Below, piece after piece: positions 6,152 through 11,053 of a stretch of DNA of 11,053 nt (position 1 is the first letter of the stretch; every line of letters begins with the position of its first letter). Source of the stretch: Frankiales bacterium (GTDB lineage: Bacteria > Actinomycetota > Actinomycetes > Mycobacteriales > SCTD01); contig JAOPVD010000069.1 in the NCBI GenBank assembly GCA_025966295.1, positions 1-11,053 on the forward strand. Direction: 5' to 3'. The notes beneath the pieces are model-generated. The model was not told where the DNA came from and did no database searches. It saw nothing but the letters and a program-made list of their open reading frames with translations. Both the position numbers and the translations under genes were made by a program.

Positions 6152-6226
6152 TGTCCCCTCGTTCTGACGCTTCCGGGACCGGATCGAGCGTGCGCCCTCG
6201 TCGCCCTCGGTGAGAACGAGGGGACA
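6152..6226. repeat. 75-base inverted-repeat element with 14-base perfect arms, possible bidirectional terminator
   Basis: TGTCCCCTCGTTCT at 6152-6165 is the exact reverse complement of the arm at 6213-6226. The 47-base interior can fold again: ACGCTTCCG (6167-6175) pairs with CGGA (6180-6183) plus AGCGT (6187-6191), leaving a three-base bulge, and a GCCCTCG direct repeat lies at 6194-6200 and 6203-6209. It fills the gap between purE (stop 6139) and the small ORF (stop 6229), 12 and 2 bases from the two stop codons. This suits a bidirectional terminator. The long clean arms and structured interior also suit a REP- or MITE-like interspersed element. Copy number cannot be judged from one window. 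No T-tract follows either arm. Confidence 0.8.
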
Positions 6227-6228
6227 GG

Positions 6229-6390
6229 TCAGGTGCGGCGGGTCGGAGTGTGGGCGAGCAGCGCGGCGATGCTCTCGAGGGCGGCCGGGTTGCTCGGCAC
6301 CGCCACGTCGCTGCTCGGGCCGCGCAGCTGGTCGAGGTGGGCGCGGTCGCACGGGACCACCGTGCGCTGCGCCGGGATCTCGGTGCTCAT
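6229..6390 (-). CDS. 53-aa hypothetical protein
   Basis: This is a short ORF I do not recognise. The protein begins MSTEIPAQRTVVPCDRAHL and ends LLAHTPTRRT, with a single cysteine at residue 14, no membrane segment and no signal peptide. Support for coding is strong for its size: 52 of 53 sense codons end in G or C, only one (ACT) does not, and it exactly fills the space between the CoA-binding gene (40 bases upstream on the same strand) and the inverted-repeat element (2 bases past its TGA). A GATGAT hexamer lies six bases before the ATG, so it could be a leaderless transcript, or be the last gene of the ugd-CoA-binding unit. It could also be non-coding; conservation would decide. Confidence 0.62.
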   Translation of the reverse strand: MSTEIPAQRTVVPCDRAHLDQLRGPSSDVAVPSNPAALESIAALLAHTPTRRT

Positions 6391-6402
6391 GCCCCGATCA
6401 TC
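6391..6402 (-). promoter_or_regulatory. Possible -10 hexamer of the 53-aa ORF
   Basis: On the minus strand GATGAT (6402-6397) is followed by six bases and the ATG at 6390, fitting the relaxed ANNNT leaderless pattern. Weak by itself. Confidence 0.3.
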
Positions 6403-6429
6403 GGCCACGCCGACCCGGAACTGAACTGG

Positions 6430-6816
6430 TCAACCGCGCCACTCGATCTTGGGGCAGCGGTCCATGACGACCGTCAGGCCGGCGGCCTCGGCCCGTTCGG
6501 CGGCCGGCAGGTCCAGCACCCCGAGCTGCATCCAGACGCCCTGGGCGCCGATCGCGACCGCCTGGTCGGCGACCGGGCCGACCAGCGCCGAGCGCACGAA
6601 GCAGTCGACGACGTCGACCGGGAACGGGATGTCGGCCAGTGCGGCGTAGCCCGGCTCGCCGTGCACGGTCGCGGCGCTCGGGTGCACCGGCACGATCCGC
6701 TTGCCCTTGCGCTGCAGGAACAACGCCACGTCCCAGGCCGCCCGCGACCGGTTGTCGGACAGCCCGACCACCGCCCAGGTCTCGAGCTTCAGCAACCGGT
6801 CGACCGATGCGTCCAA
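6430..6816 (-). CDS. CoA-binding domain protein (YccU-like)
   Basis: This is a small Rossmann-fold protein of the CoA_binding_2 family, 128 aa with the start used here. Function in the family is unsettled; CoA or nucleotide binding is expected. Seen: the N-terminal strand and turn TWAVVGLSDN at 13-22, the IVPVHPSAATVHGEP stretch at 41-55, VDVVDCFVR at 67-75, GAQGVWMQLGV at 90-100, and the conserved VVMDRCPKIEW tail with C121. The start is taken as TTG at 6816 because AGAGGAG lies eight bases upstream and the frame before it lacks family-like sequence; an ATG at 6873 would overlap the hairpin region and add 19 unlikely residues. It follows the UDP-glucose dehydrogenase by 67 bases on the same strand and is probably in its transcript. 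Confidence 0.88.
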   Translation of the reverse strand: MDASVDRLLKLETWAVVGLSDNRSRAAWDVALFLQRKGKRIVPVHPSAATVHGEPGYAALADIPFPVDVVDCFVRSALVGPVADQAVAIGAQGVWMQLGVLDLPAAERAEAAGLTVVMDRCPKIEWRG

Positions 6817-6824
6817 CGCCCTTG

Positions 6825-6831
6825 CTCCTCT
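6825..6831 (-). promoter_or_regulatory. Shine-Dalgarno AGAGGAG for the TTG-started CoA-binding gene
   Basis: On the minus strand AGAGGAG (6831-6825) is followed by eight bases and TTG at 6816. It is the strongest ribosome-binding site in the window and is what sets this start. Confidence 0.7.
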
Positions 6832-6849
6832 TGTCCGGGTGCCGGTGGT

Positions 6850-6865
6850 CTGCCCAGGCGGGCAG
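6850..6865. terminator. Small hairpin between ugd and the CoA-binding gene
   Basis: CTGCCC (6850-6855) and GGGCAG (6860-6865) form a six-pair stem with a four-base loop in the 67-base gap. There is no T-tract. It could attenuate transcription or affect mRNA stability, or be chance in GC-rich sequence. Confidence 0.3.
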
Positions 6866-6883
6866 GCCGTCACCCGTCGGAGG

Positions 6884-8206
6884 CTAGGGGCGGCCGAGGG
6901 CCCGGTAGGTCCAGCCGTGGTCGCGCCACAGCTGGGGGTCGAGGGCGTTGCGGCCGTCGACGATGTTCTTGACCGCGACCACGCTCTCCAGGTGCGCCGG
7001 GTCCATCTGCCGGAACTCCGCCCACTCGGTGAGGTGCAGCACCACGTCGGCGCCGCGGGCGGCTTCGACGGCGTTGTCGGCGTAGGAGAGCTCGGGGTGC
7101 ACCCGGCGGGCGTTCTCCATGGCCTGGGGGTCGTACACCGTCACGGCGCCGCCCTGCTGCTGCACGGTGGCCGCCACGTCGAGCGCCGGCGAGTCGCGGA
7201 TGTCGTCGCTGTTGGGCTTGAACGCGGCGCCGAGCACGCCGATCCGCTTGCCGTCGAAGTTGCCGCCGATGAGCTCGCGGGCCAGGTCCACCATCCGGGC
7301 CCGACGGCGCAGGTTGATGGCGTCGACCTCCCTGAGGAACGACAGCGCCTGGTCGACGCCCAGCTCGCCGGCGCGGGCCATGAAGGCCCGGATGTCCTTG
7401 GGCAGGCAGCCGCCGCCGAAGCCGAGGCCGGCATGCAGGAAGCGCCCACCGATGCGGGTGTCGTGCGACAGCGCCTCGGAGAGCTTCTTGACGTCGCCGC
7501 CGGTGACCTCGCACACCTCCGCCATGGCGTTGATGAACGAGATCTTGGTGGCCAGGAAGGCGTTGGCCGCCACCTTGACCAGCTGCGCGGTGGCGAAGTC
7601 GGTGACGACGACCGGCGTCGGGAGGTCGAGCACCGGCTGGAAGGCGGCCCGCAGCAGCGCCTCGGCCCGCTCGGACCGGACACCGAAGACCAGGCGGTCG
7701 GGGGTGAGGGTGTCCTCCACCGCGAAGCCCTCACGCAGGAACTCCGGGTTCCACGCCAGCTCGACGTCCCGGGCGGTGGCGGTCCGCTCCAGCTCCGCGG
7801 CCAGCCGCTCCGCCGTTCCGGCCGGGACGGTGGACTTGCCGACGACCAGGGCGCCGTCGCGCAGGTGGGGGACGAGCGAGCGGAAGGCGGCGTCGACGTA
7901 CGTCATGTCGGCGGCCATCTCGCCCTTCTTCTGGGGCGTGCCGACGCAGAGGAAGTGCACGTCGCCGAAGGCGCCCGCCTCCTCGAAGGAGGTGGTGAAG
8001 GACAGCCGCCCGGTGTCCAGGTTCTTGCGCAGCAGCTCGGGCAGCCCGGGCTCGAAGAACGGCACCTGCCCGCTCTGCAGCGCGGCCACCTTCTGCTCGA
8101 CGACGTCGACACCGAGCACGTCGAAGCCGAGCTCGGCCATGCACACCGCATGGGTCGCACCGAGGTAGCCGGTGCCGATCACAGTCAGGCGAGGACGATC
8201 ACTCAT
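6884..8206 (-). CDS. ugd: UDP-glucose 6-dehydrogenase
   Basis: This enzyme oxidises UDP-glucose to UDP-glucuronate with two NAD+, supplying sugar acids for surface polysaccharide or glycolipid. The 440-aa product has the full three-domain layout. Seen: the NAD-binding GTGYLG at 11-16, KSTVPAGT at 124-131, NPEFLREG at 153-160, K211 and N215 of the central helix, the catalytic C267 in FGGGCLPKD at 263-271, and the C-terminal UDP-binding part with GAAFKPNSDDIRDSPA at 326-341. The related UDP-N-acetylmannosamine and GDP-mannose dehydrogenases share these motifs, so the substrate is inferred from overall similarity. The ATG at 8206 is supported by a TAGCCT hexamer seven bases upstream. It is divergent from the acyl-CoA dehydrogenase and probably leads a unit with the CoA-binding gene. 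Confidence 0.93.
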   Translation of the reverse strand: MSDRPRLTVIGTGYLGATHAVCMAELGFDVLGVDVVEQKVAALQSGQVPFFEPGLPELLRKNLDTGRLSFTTSFEEAGAFGDVHFLCVGTPQKKGEMAADMTYVDAAFRSLVPHLRDGALVVGKSTVPAGTAERLAAELERTATARDVELAWNPEFLREGFAVEDTLTPDRLVFGVRSERAEALLRAAFQPVLDLPTPVVVTDFATAQLVKVAANAFLATKISFINAMAEVCEVTGGDVKKLSEALSHDTRIGGRFLHAGLGFGGGCLPKDIRAFMARAGELGVDQALSFLREVDAINLRRRARMVDLARELIGGNFDGKRIGVLGAAFKPNSDDIRDSPALDVAATVQQQGGAVTVYDPQAMENARRVHPELSYADNAVEAARGADVVLHLTEWAEFRQMDPAHLESVVAVKNIVDGRNALDPQLWRDHGWTYRALGRP

Positions 8207-8219
8207 GGCGGCAAGGCTA
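8207..8219 (-). promoter_or_regulatory. -10 hexamer and leaderless start of ugd
   Basis: On the minus strand TAGCCT (8219-8214) is followed by seven bases and the ATG at 8206. The hexamer and its spacing are the same as for purK. Confidence 0.55.
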
Positions 8220-8246
8220 GCGGGAGCGGCCGGACTGACCTGTCCC

Positions 8247-8259
8247 TAACATGGCGTAC
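8247..8259 (+). promoter_or_regulatory. -10 hexamer that sets the acyl-CoA dehydrogenase start at 8260
   Basis: TAACAT (8247-8252) is followed by seven bases and the ATG at 8260. The upstream in-frame ATG at 8251 overlaps the hexamer, so it would not be in a transcript starting near 8260. No Shine-Dalgarno precedes either ATG. Confidence 0.55.
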
Positions 8260-9423
8260 ATGGGCACTGCAGACACCGCGTACTCGCTGTACAGCCTTTC
8301 TGAGGAGCACCAGATGCTCCGAAAGGCGGTACGGAAACTCGCTGAGGACAAGATCGCGCCGCGCGCGGCGGAGATCGACGAGACCGCCGAGTACCCGTGG
8401 GACGTGCACGAGGCGCTGAAGAAGGCCGACCTGCTCGCCATCCACGTGCCGGAGGCGTACGGCGGTGCCGGCGCCGACCGGATCGCCCACAGCATCGTGG
8501 TGGAGGAGGTGGCGCGGGTCTGCGCCGCCTCCTCGCTGATCGTGGCCGGCAACAAGCTCGGCACGATGGGCCTGATCCTGTCCGGCTCGGAGGAGCTCAA
8601 GCAGAAGTACCTGCCGCTGGTGGCGTCCGGCGAGGCCACCTTCTCCTACGCCCTGTCGGAGCGCGAGGCCGGCTCCGACGCCGCCGCGATGCGCACCCGC
8701 GCGGTCCGCGACGGGGACTCCTGGGTGCTCAACGGCACCAAGTGCTGGATCACCGGCGCCACCGTCAACACCCACTTCACGGTGATGGCGAGCACCGACC
8801 CCTCCAAGGGCGCCAAGGGCATCTCGGCGTTCGTGGTGGAGAAGGACGACCCGGGCTTCTCGGTCGGCATTAAGGAGCGCAAGCTCGGCATCAAGGGCAG
8901 CCCGACCGCCGAGATCTACCTGGAGGACTGCCGGATCCCGGCCGACCGGATCATCGGCACCGAGGGCGAGGGGTTCATCACCGCCCTGAAGACCCTCGAC
9001 CACACCCGCTCGATGATCGGGGCGCAGGCCGTCGGCATCGCGCAGGGGGCGCTCGACGCCGCGATCGCCTACGTCAAGGAGCGCAAGCAGTTCGGCAAGG
9101 CGGTCGCGGAGTTCCAGGGCGTGCAGTTCATGCTCGCCGACATGGCCATGAAGGTGGAGGCGGCCCGGCACCTGGTGTACGTCGCCAACGCCTCCGCGGA
9201 GCGCGGCGACGCCGACCTGACGTTCCTGTCCAGCGCGTCGAAGACCTTCGCCTCCGACACCGCGATGTCGGTGACCACCGACGCCGTCCAGCTGTTCGGC
9301 GGCTACGGCTACACCCGCGACTTCCCGGTCGAGCGGATGATGCGCGACGCCAAGATCACCCAGATCTACGAGGGCACCAACCAGATCCAGCGCATGGTGA
9401 TGGCCCGCCAGCTCCTCAAGTAG
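8260..9423 (+). CDS. fadE25: Acyl-CoA dehydrogenase, FadE25 type
   Basis: This FAD enzyme catalyses the first step of beta-oxidation, forming trans-2-enoyl-CoA and passing electrons to electron-transfer flavoprotein. The 387-aa length is normal. Seen: signature 1 ALSEREAGSDAAA at 131-143, the FAD-contact segment WVLNGTKCWITG at 155-166, ERKLGIKGSPT at 206-216, LDHTR at 246-250, signature 2 beginning QLFGGYGYTRDF at 344, and the catalytic base E371 in the QIYEGTNQIQ motif at 368-377. Long stretches such as DAKITQIYEGTNQIQR and QAVGIAQGALDAAIAY match M. tuberculosis FadE25 as I recall it, and the gene follows purE there too. The ATG at 8260 is preferred over 8251 because of the TAACAT hexamer. 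It is convergent with gdhA across a hairpin. Chain-length preference is not visible; branched short-chain substrates are possible. Confidence 0.95.
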   Translation: MGTADTAYSLYSLSEEHQMLRKAVRKLAEDKIAPRAAEIDETAEYPWDVHEALKKADLLAIHVPEAYGGAGADRIAHSIVVEEVARVCAASSLIVAGNKLGTMGLILSGSEELKQKYLPLVASGEATFSYALSEREAGSDAAAMRTRAVRDGDSWVLNGTKCWITGATVNTHFTVMASTDPSKGAKGISAFVVEKDDPGFSVGIKERKLGIKGSPTAEIYLEDCRIPADRIIGTEGEGFITALKTLDHTRSMIGAQAVGIAQGALDAAIAYVKERKQFGKAVAEFQGVQFMLADMAMKVEAARHLVYVANASAERGDADLTFLSSASKTFASDTAMSVTTDAVQLFGGYGYTRDFPVERMMRDAKITQIYEGTNQIQRMVMARQLLK

Positions 9424-9428
9424 CCGAG

Positions 9429-9446
9429 CCGGGGCCGGCGCCCCGG
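9429..9446. terminator. Bidirectional hairpin between fadE25 and gdhA
   Basis: CCGGGGC (9429-9435) and GCCCCGG (9440-9446) form a seven-pair all-GC stem with a four-base loop, in the 40-base gap between two convergent stop codons. There is no T-tract on either side, as is common for actinobacterial hairpin terminators. Position makes termination likely. Confidence 0.6.
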
Positions 9447-9463
9447 ACGCGCAGTCGTGGGCC

Positions 9464-10813
9464 TCAGATGAGACCGTGCGCGTGGACGGCCTCGGCCACC
9501 CGCAGGAAGCCGGCGACGTTGGCGCCGAGCACCAGGTTGCCGGGCGCGCCGTACTCCTCCGCGGTCGCGTGGCAGCTCGCGTGGATCTCACGCATGATCT
9601 CCTCCAGGCGGGCCTCGGTGTGCTCGAAGGTCCACCGGTCGCGCGAGGCGTTCTGCTGCATCTCGAGCGCCGAGGTGGCGACGCCGCCGGCGTTCGCGGC
9701 CTTGCCCGGCCCGAAGGCCACACCGGCCTCCTGGAAGACCTTCACCGCCTCCGGGGTGCACGGCATGTTCGCGCCCTCGACGACCACCTGGCAGCCGTTG
9801 CGGACCAGGGTGACGGCGGCGTGGCTGTCGAGCTCGTTCTGGCTGGCGCTCGGGATGGCGACCTGGCAGGGGACGTCCCAGACGCTGCCTCCCGCGACGA
9901 AACGTGCGGTCGGCACCCGGTCGGCGTACGCGCTGATCCGTGCTCGCTCCACCTCCTTGACCTGCTTGAGGACCTCGAGGTCGATCCCGCGCTCGTCGAC
10001 GACGTAACCGCTGGAGTCGGAGGCGGTGACGGCCTTGCCGCCCAGCTGCTCGACCTTCTCGATGGCGTAGATCGCGACGTTGCCCGCGCCGGAGACCGCC
10101 ACGGTCTTGCCGTCCAGGGAGTCGCCGCGGACCTTGAGCATCTCGGAGGCGAAGAACGCCGCGCCGTAGCCGGTGGCTTCGGTGCGCACCAACGCACCGC
10201 CCCAACCCACCCCCTTGCCGGTGAGCACGCCGGACTCGTAGCGGTTGGTGATCCGCTTGTACTGGCCGAACAGGAAGCCGATCTCCCGCCCGCCGACACC
10301 GATGTCCCCGGCCGCGACGTCGGTGTACTCGCCGAGGTGCCGGTAGAGCTCGGTCATGAACGACTGGCAGAACCGCATGACCTCGGTGTCCGACCGGTCC
10401 TTCGGATCGAAGTCCGCCCCGCCCTTGCCACCCCCGATGGGCATGCCGGTGAGAGCGTTCTTGAAGGTCTGCTCGAAGCCGAGGAACTTCACGATGCCCA
10501 GGTTGACCGACGGGTGGAAGCGCAGGCCGCCCTTGTACGGGCCGAGCGCCGAGTTGAACTCCACCCGGAAGCCGCGGTTGATGTGCACCTCACCGCGGTC
10601 GTCCTGCCACGGCACCCGGAAGATGATCTGGCGCTCCGGCTCGCAGATGCGCTCGACGGTCTTCAGCTCGGCGAACTCGCTGTGCCGGGCCAGCACGACC
10701 GCGAGCGAGTCCAGGACCTCGCGCACGGCCTGATGGAACTCCGGCTGGGCGGGGTTGCGCCGCAGCACGTCCTCGTAGATGCGCTCAGTGATCGCGTTGA
10801 CGTCCGTACCCAC
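9464..10813 (-). CDS. gdhA: Glutamate dehydrogenase, hexameric NADP-type
   Basis: This enzyme interconverts 2-oxoglutarate plus ammonia and glutamate, the low-affinity route of ammonia assimilation. Length is 449 aa, against 447 for the E. coli enzyme, so it is the small hexameric class and not the large NAD-type. Seen: substrate-binding GPYKGGLRFHPSV at 91-103 with K94, the GLFV-dehydrogenase signature MPIGGGKGGADFDP at 124-137 with catalytic K130, AAGDIGVGGREIG at 167-179 with D169, the nucleotide loop GAGNVA at 242-247, and ASDSSGY at 264-270, which favours NADP. The GTG at 10813 is the first possible start, since an in-frame TGA lies 12 bases upstream; GAGG seven bases before it is a modest Shine-Dalgarno. 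It ends convergent with fadE25. Nitrogen control would be expected but no operator is recognisable. Confidence 0.96.
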   Translation of the reverse strand: MGTDVNAITERIYEDVLRRNPAQPEFHQAVREVLDSLAVVLARHSEFAELKTVERICEPERQIIFRVPWQDDRGEVHINRGFRVEFNSALGPYKGGLRFHPSVNLGIVKFLGFEQTFKNALTGMPIGGGKGGADFDPKDRSDTEVMRFCQSFMTELYRHLGEYTDVAAGDIGVGGREIGFLFGQYKRITNRYESGVLTGKGVGWGGALVRTEATGYGAAFFASEMLKVRGDSLDGKTVAVSGAGNVAIYAIEKVEQLGGKAVTASDSSGYVVDERGIDLEVLKQVKEVERARISAYADRVPTARFVAGGSVWDVPCQVAIPSASQNELDSHAAVTLVRNGCQVVVEGANMPCTPEAVKVFQEAGVAFGPGKAANAGGVATSALEMQQNASRDRWTFEHTEARLEEIMREIHASCHATAEEYGAPGNLVLGANVAGFLRVAEAVHAHGLI

Positions 10814-10855
10814 GCAGCTGCCTCAGTTCCGCCGACTCGTTCGCTTCCTCCGCTC

Positions 10856-10861
10856 ACGGTA
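10856..10861 (-). promoter_or_regulatory. Possible -10 hexamer of gdhA
   Basis: TACCGT on the minus strand (10861-10856) lies about 42 bases before the gdhA GTG, which would give a leader of roughly 35 bases carrying the GAGG ribosome site. No -35 is clear, and that region overlaps the hairpin at 10873-10901. Speculative. Confidence 0.3.
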
Positions 10862-10872
10862 GACGCCGACCT

Positions 10873-10901
10873 GCGGCGGCCTCGACGCTGATCGCCGCCG
10901 C
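10873..10901 (-). terminator. Hairpin after the right-edge gene
   Basis: GCGGCGGC (10873-10880) and GCCGCCGC (10894-10901) form an eight-pair GC stem with a 13-base loop, 13 bases past the stop of the right-edge gene and upstream of gdhA. No T-tract. It would separate the two same-strand units. Confidence 0.4.
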
Positions 10902-10914
10902 GCAGCACCGAGAG

Positions 10915-11053
10915 TCAGGACCGGCCCAGCGCCGCGTCCCGTGCCACGCCGTAGGCCTCCCGCACCCGCTGCCCGCCGCCCTCGCCGGTCGGCGCCACGG
11001 CGGGCGGCGCGGCGACCGGCCAGTCGGGCAGGGCCGACGGGTTGAGCGCCCAG
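10915..11053 (-). CDS. Unrecognised protein, C-terminal 45 residues only
   Basis: The 3' end of a minus-strand gene enters from the right edge and stops at TGA 10917-10915. The readable tail begins WALNPSALPDWPVAAPP, has a Pro/Ala/Gly-rich stretch to about residue 27, and ends in a helix-like QRVREAYGVARDAALGRS. All sense codons but one (GCA) end in G or C, and the hairpin downstream supports a true gene end. I do not recognise the family from this tail. It lies on the same strand as gdhA, about 100 bases upstream, and is probably a separate unit. Confidence 0.6.
   Translation of the reverse strand, partial: WALNPSALPDWPVAAPPAVAPTGEGGGQRVREAYGVARDAALGRS

Noticed and set aside
6210..6972. Several plus-strand ORFs of 63-240 aa over the purE-ugd gap
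   Set aside because: They oppose the CoA-binding gene and the 53-aa minus ORF, have poor codon bias in their own frame, and no start signals were seen.
6701..8419. 572-aa open frame on the plus strand
   Set aside because: It is the complement of ugd, which has all family motifs; the plus frame is an artefact of high GC3.
8203..9723. 506-aa open frame on the minus strand
   Set aside because: It is antisense to fadE25, crosses the convergent terminator and lies out of frame with gdhA.
10814..10860. Possible leader peptide or repeat-like GAGCGGAGGAAGCGAACGAG stretch upstream of gdhA
   Set aside because: The GTG-started frame there runs through into gdhA out of frame with no short stop, and the purine-rich repeats are too irregular to call an operator or riboswitch.
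1..11053. CRISPR arrays, tRNA/rRNA genes, transposases, phage genes, toxin-antitoxin pairs or biosynthetic cluster genes
   Set aside because: I looked on both strands and saw no spaced repeats, tRNA-like cloverleaf or 3' CCA, transposase motifs or such genes; all long stretches are explained by housekeeping genes.

Overview
The window is high-GC DNA whose genes end almost every codon in G or C. It looks like ordinary chromosome from an actinobacterium. A Nocardioides-like member of the Propionibacteriales is my best guess, from protein flavour and GC content only. Coding density is very high, and every gap longer than about 100 bases is accounted for.

The backbone is a conserved actinobacterial block: acyl-CoA carboxylase beta subunit (accD5/pccB type, minus, cut by the left edge), birA, a PH-domain membrane protein, a GtrA-family membrane protein (minus), purK, purE and a FadE25-type acyl-CoA dehydrogenase. 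From established knowledge, M. tuberculosis carries the same genes in the same order and relative orientations (accD5, birA, Rv3278c, Rv3277, purK, purE, fadE25). Relative to that backbone this window has three insertions: (1) a 93-aa two-helix membrane protein and a class III adenylate cyclase between the PH and GtrA genes; (2) an MptpB-like phosphatase between gtrA and purK; (3) a 53-aa small ORF, a CoA-binding-domain protein and a UDP-glucose dehydrogenase, all on the minus strand, between purE and the acyl-CoA dehydrogenase. An NADP-type glutamate dehydrogenase and the 3' end of an unrecognised gene close the right side.

Functionally it is a housekeeping neighbourhood. It holds biotin attachment next to a biotin-dependent carboxylase, acyl-CoA oxidation, the AIR-to-CAIR step of purine synthesis, UDP-glucuronate supply and a possible polyprenyl-sugar flippase (cell-surface glycans), ammonia assimilation, and two signalling enzymes.

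The most notable regulatory signal is that nearly every gene that starts a transcription unit has a TANNNT (or ANNNT-type) hexamer 6-7 bases before its start codon. This predicts leaderless mRNAs. The clear exceptions are purE and the CoA-binding gene, which have Shine-Dalgarno sites and sit inside operons, and gdhA. The most unusual non-coding structure is a 75-base element with 14-base perfect inverted ends that fills the gap between convergent purE and the small ORF. I see no mobile element, CRISPR array, phage gene or RNA gene, and no convincing new defence or biosynthetic system.
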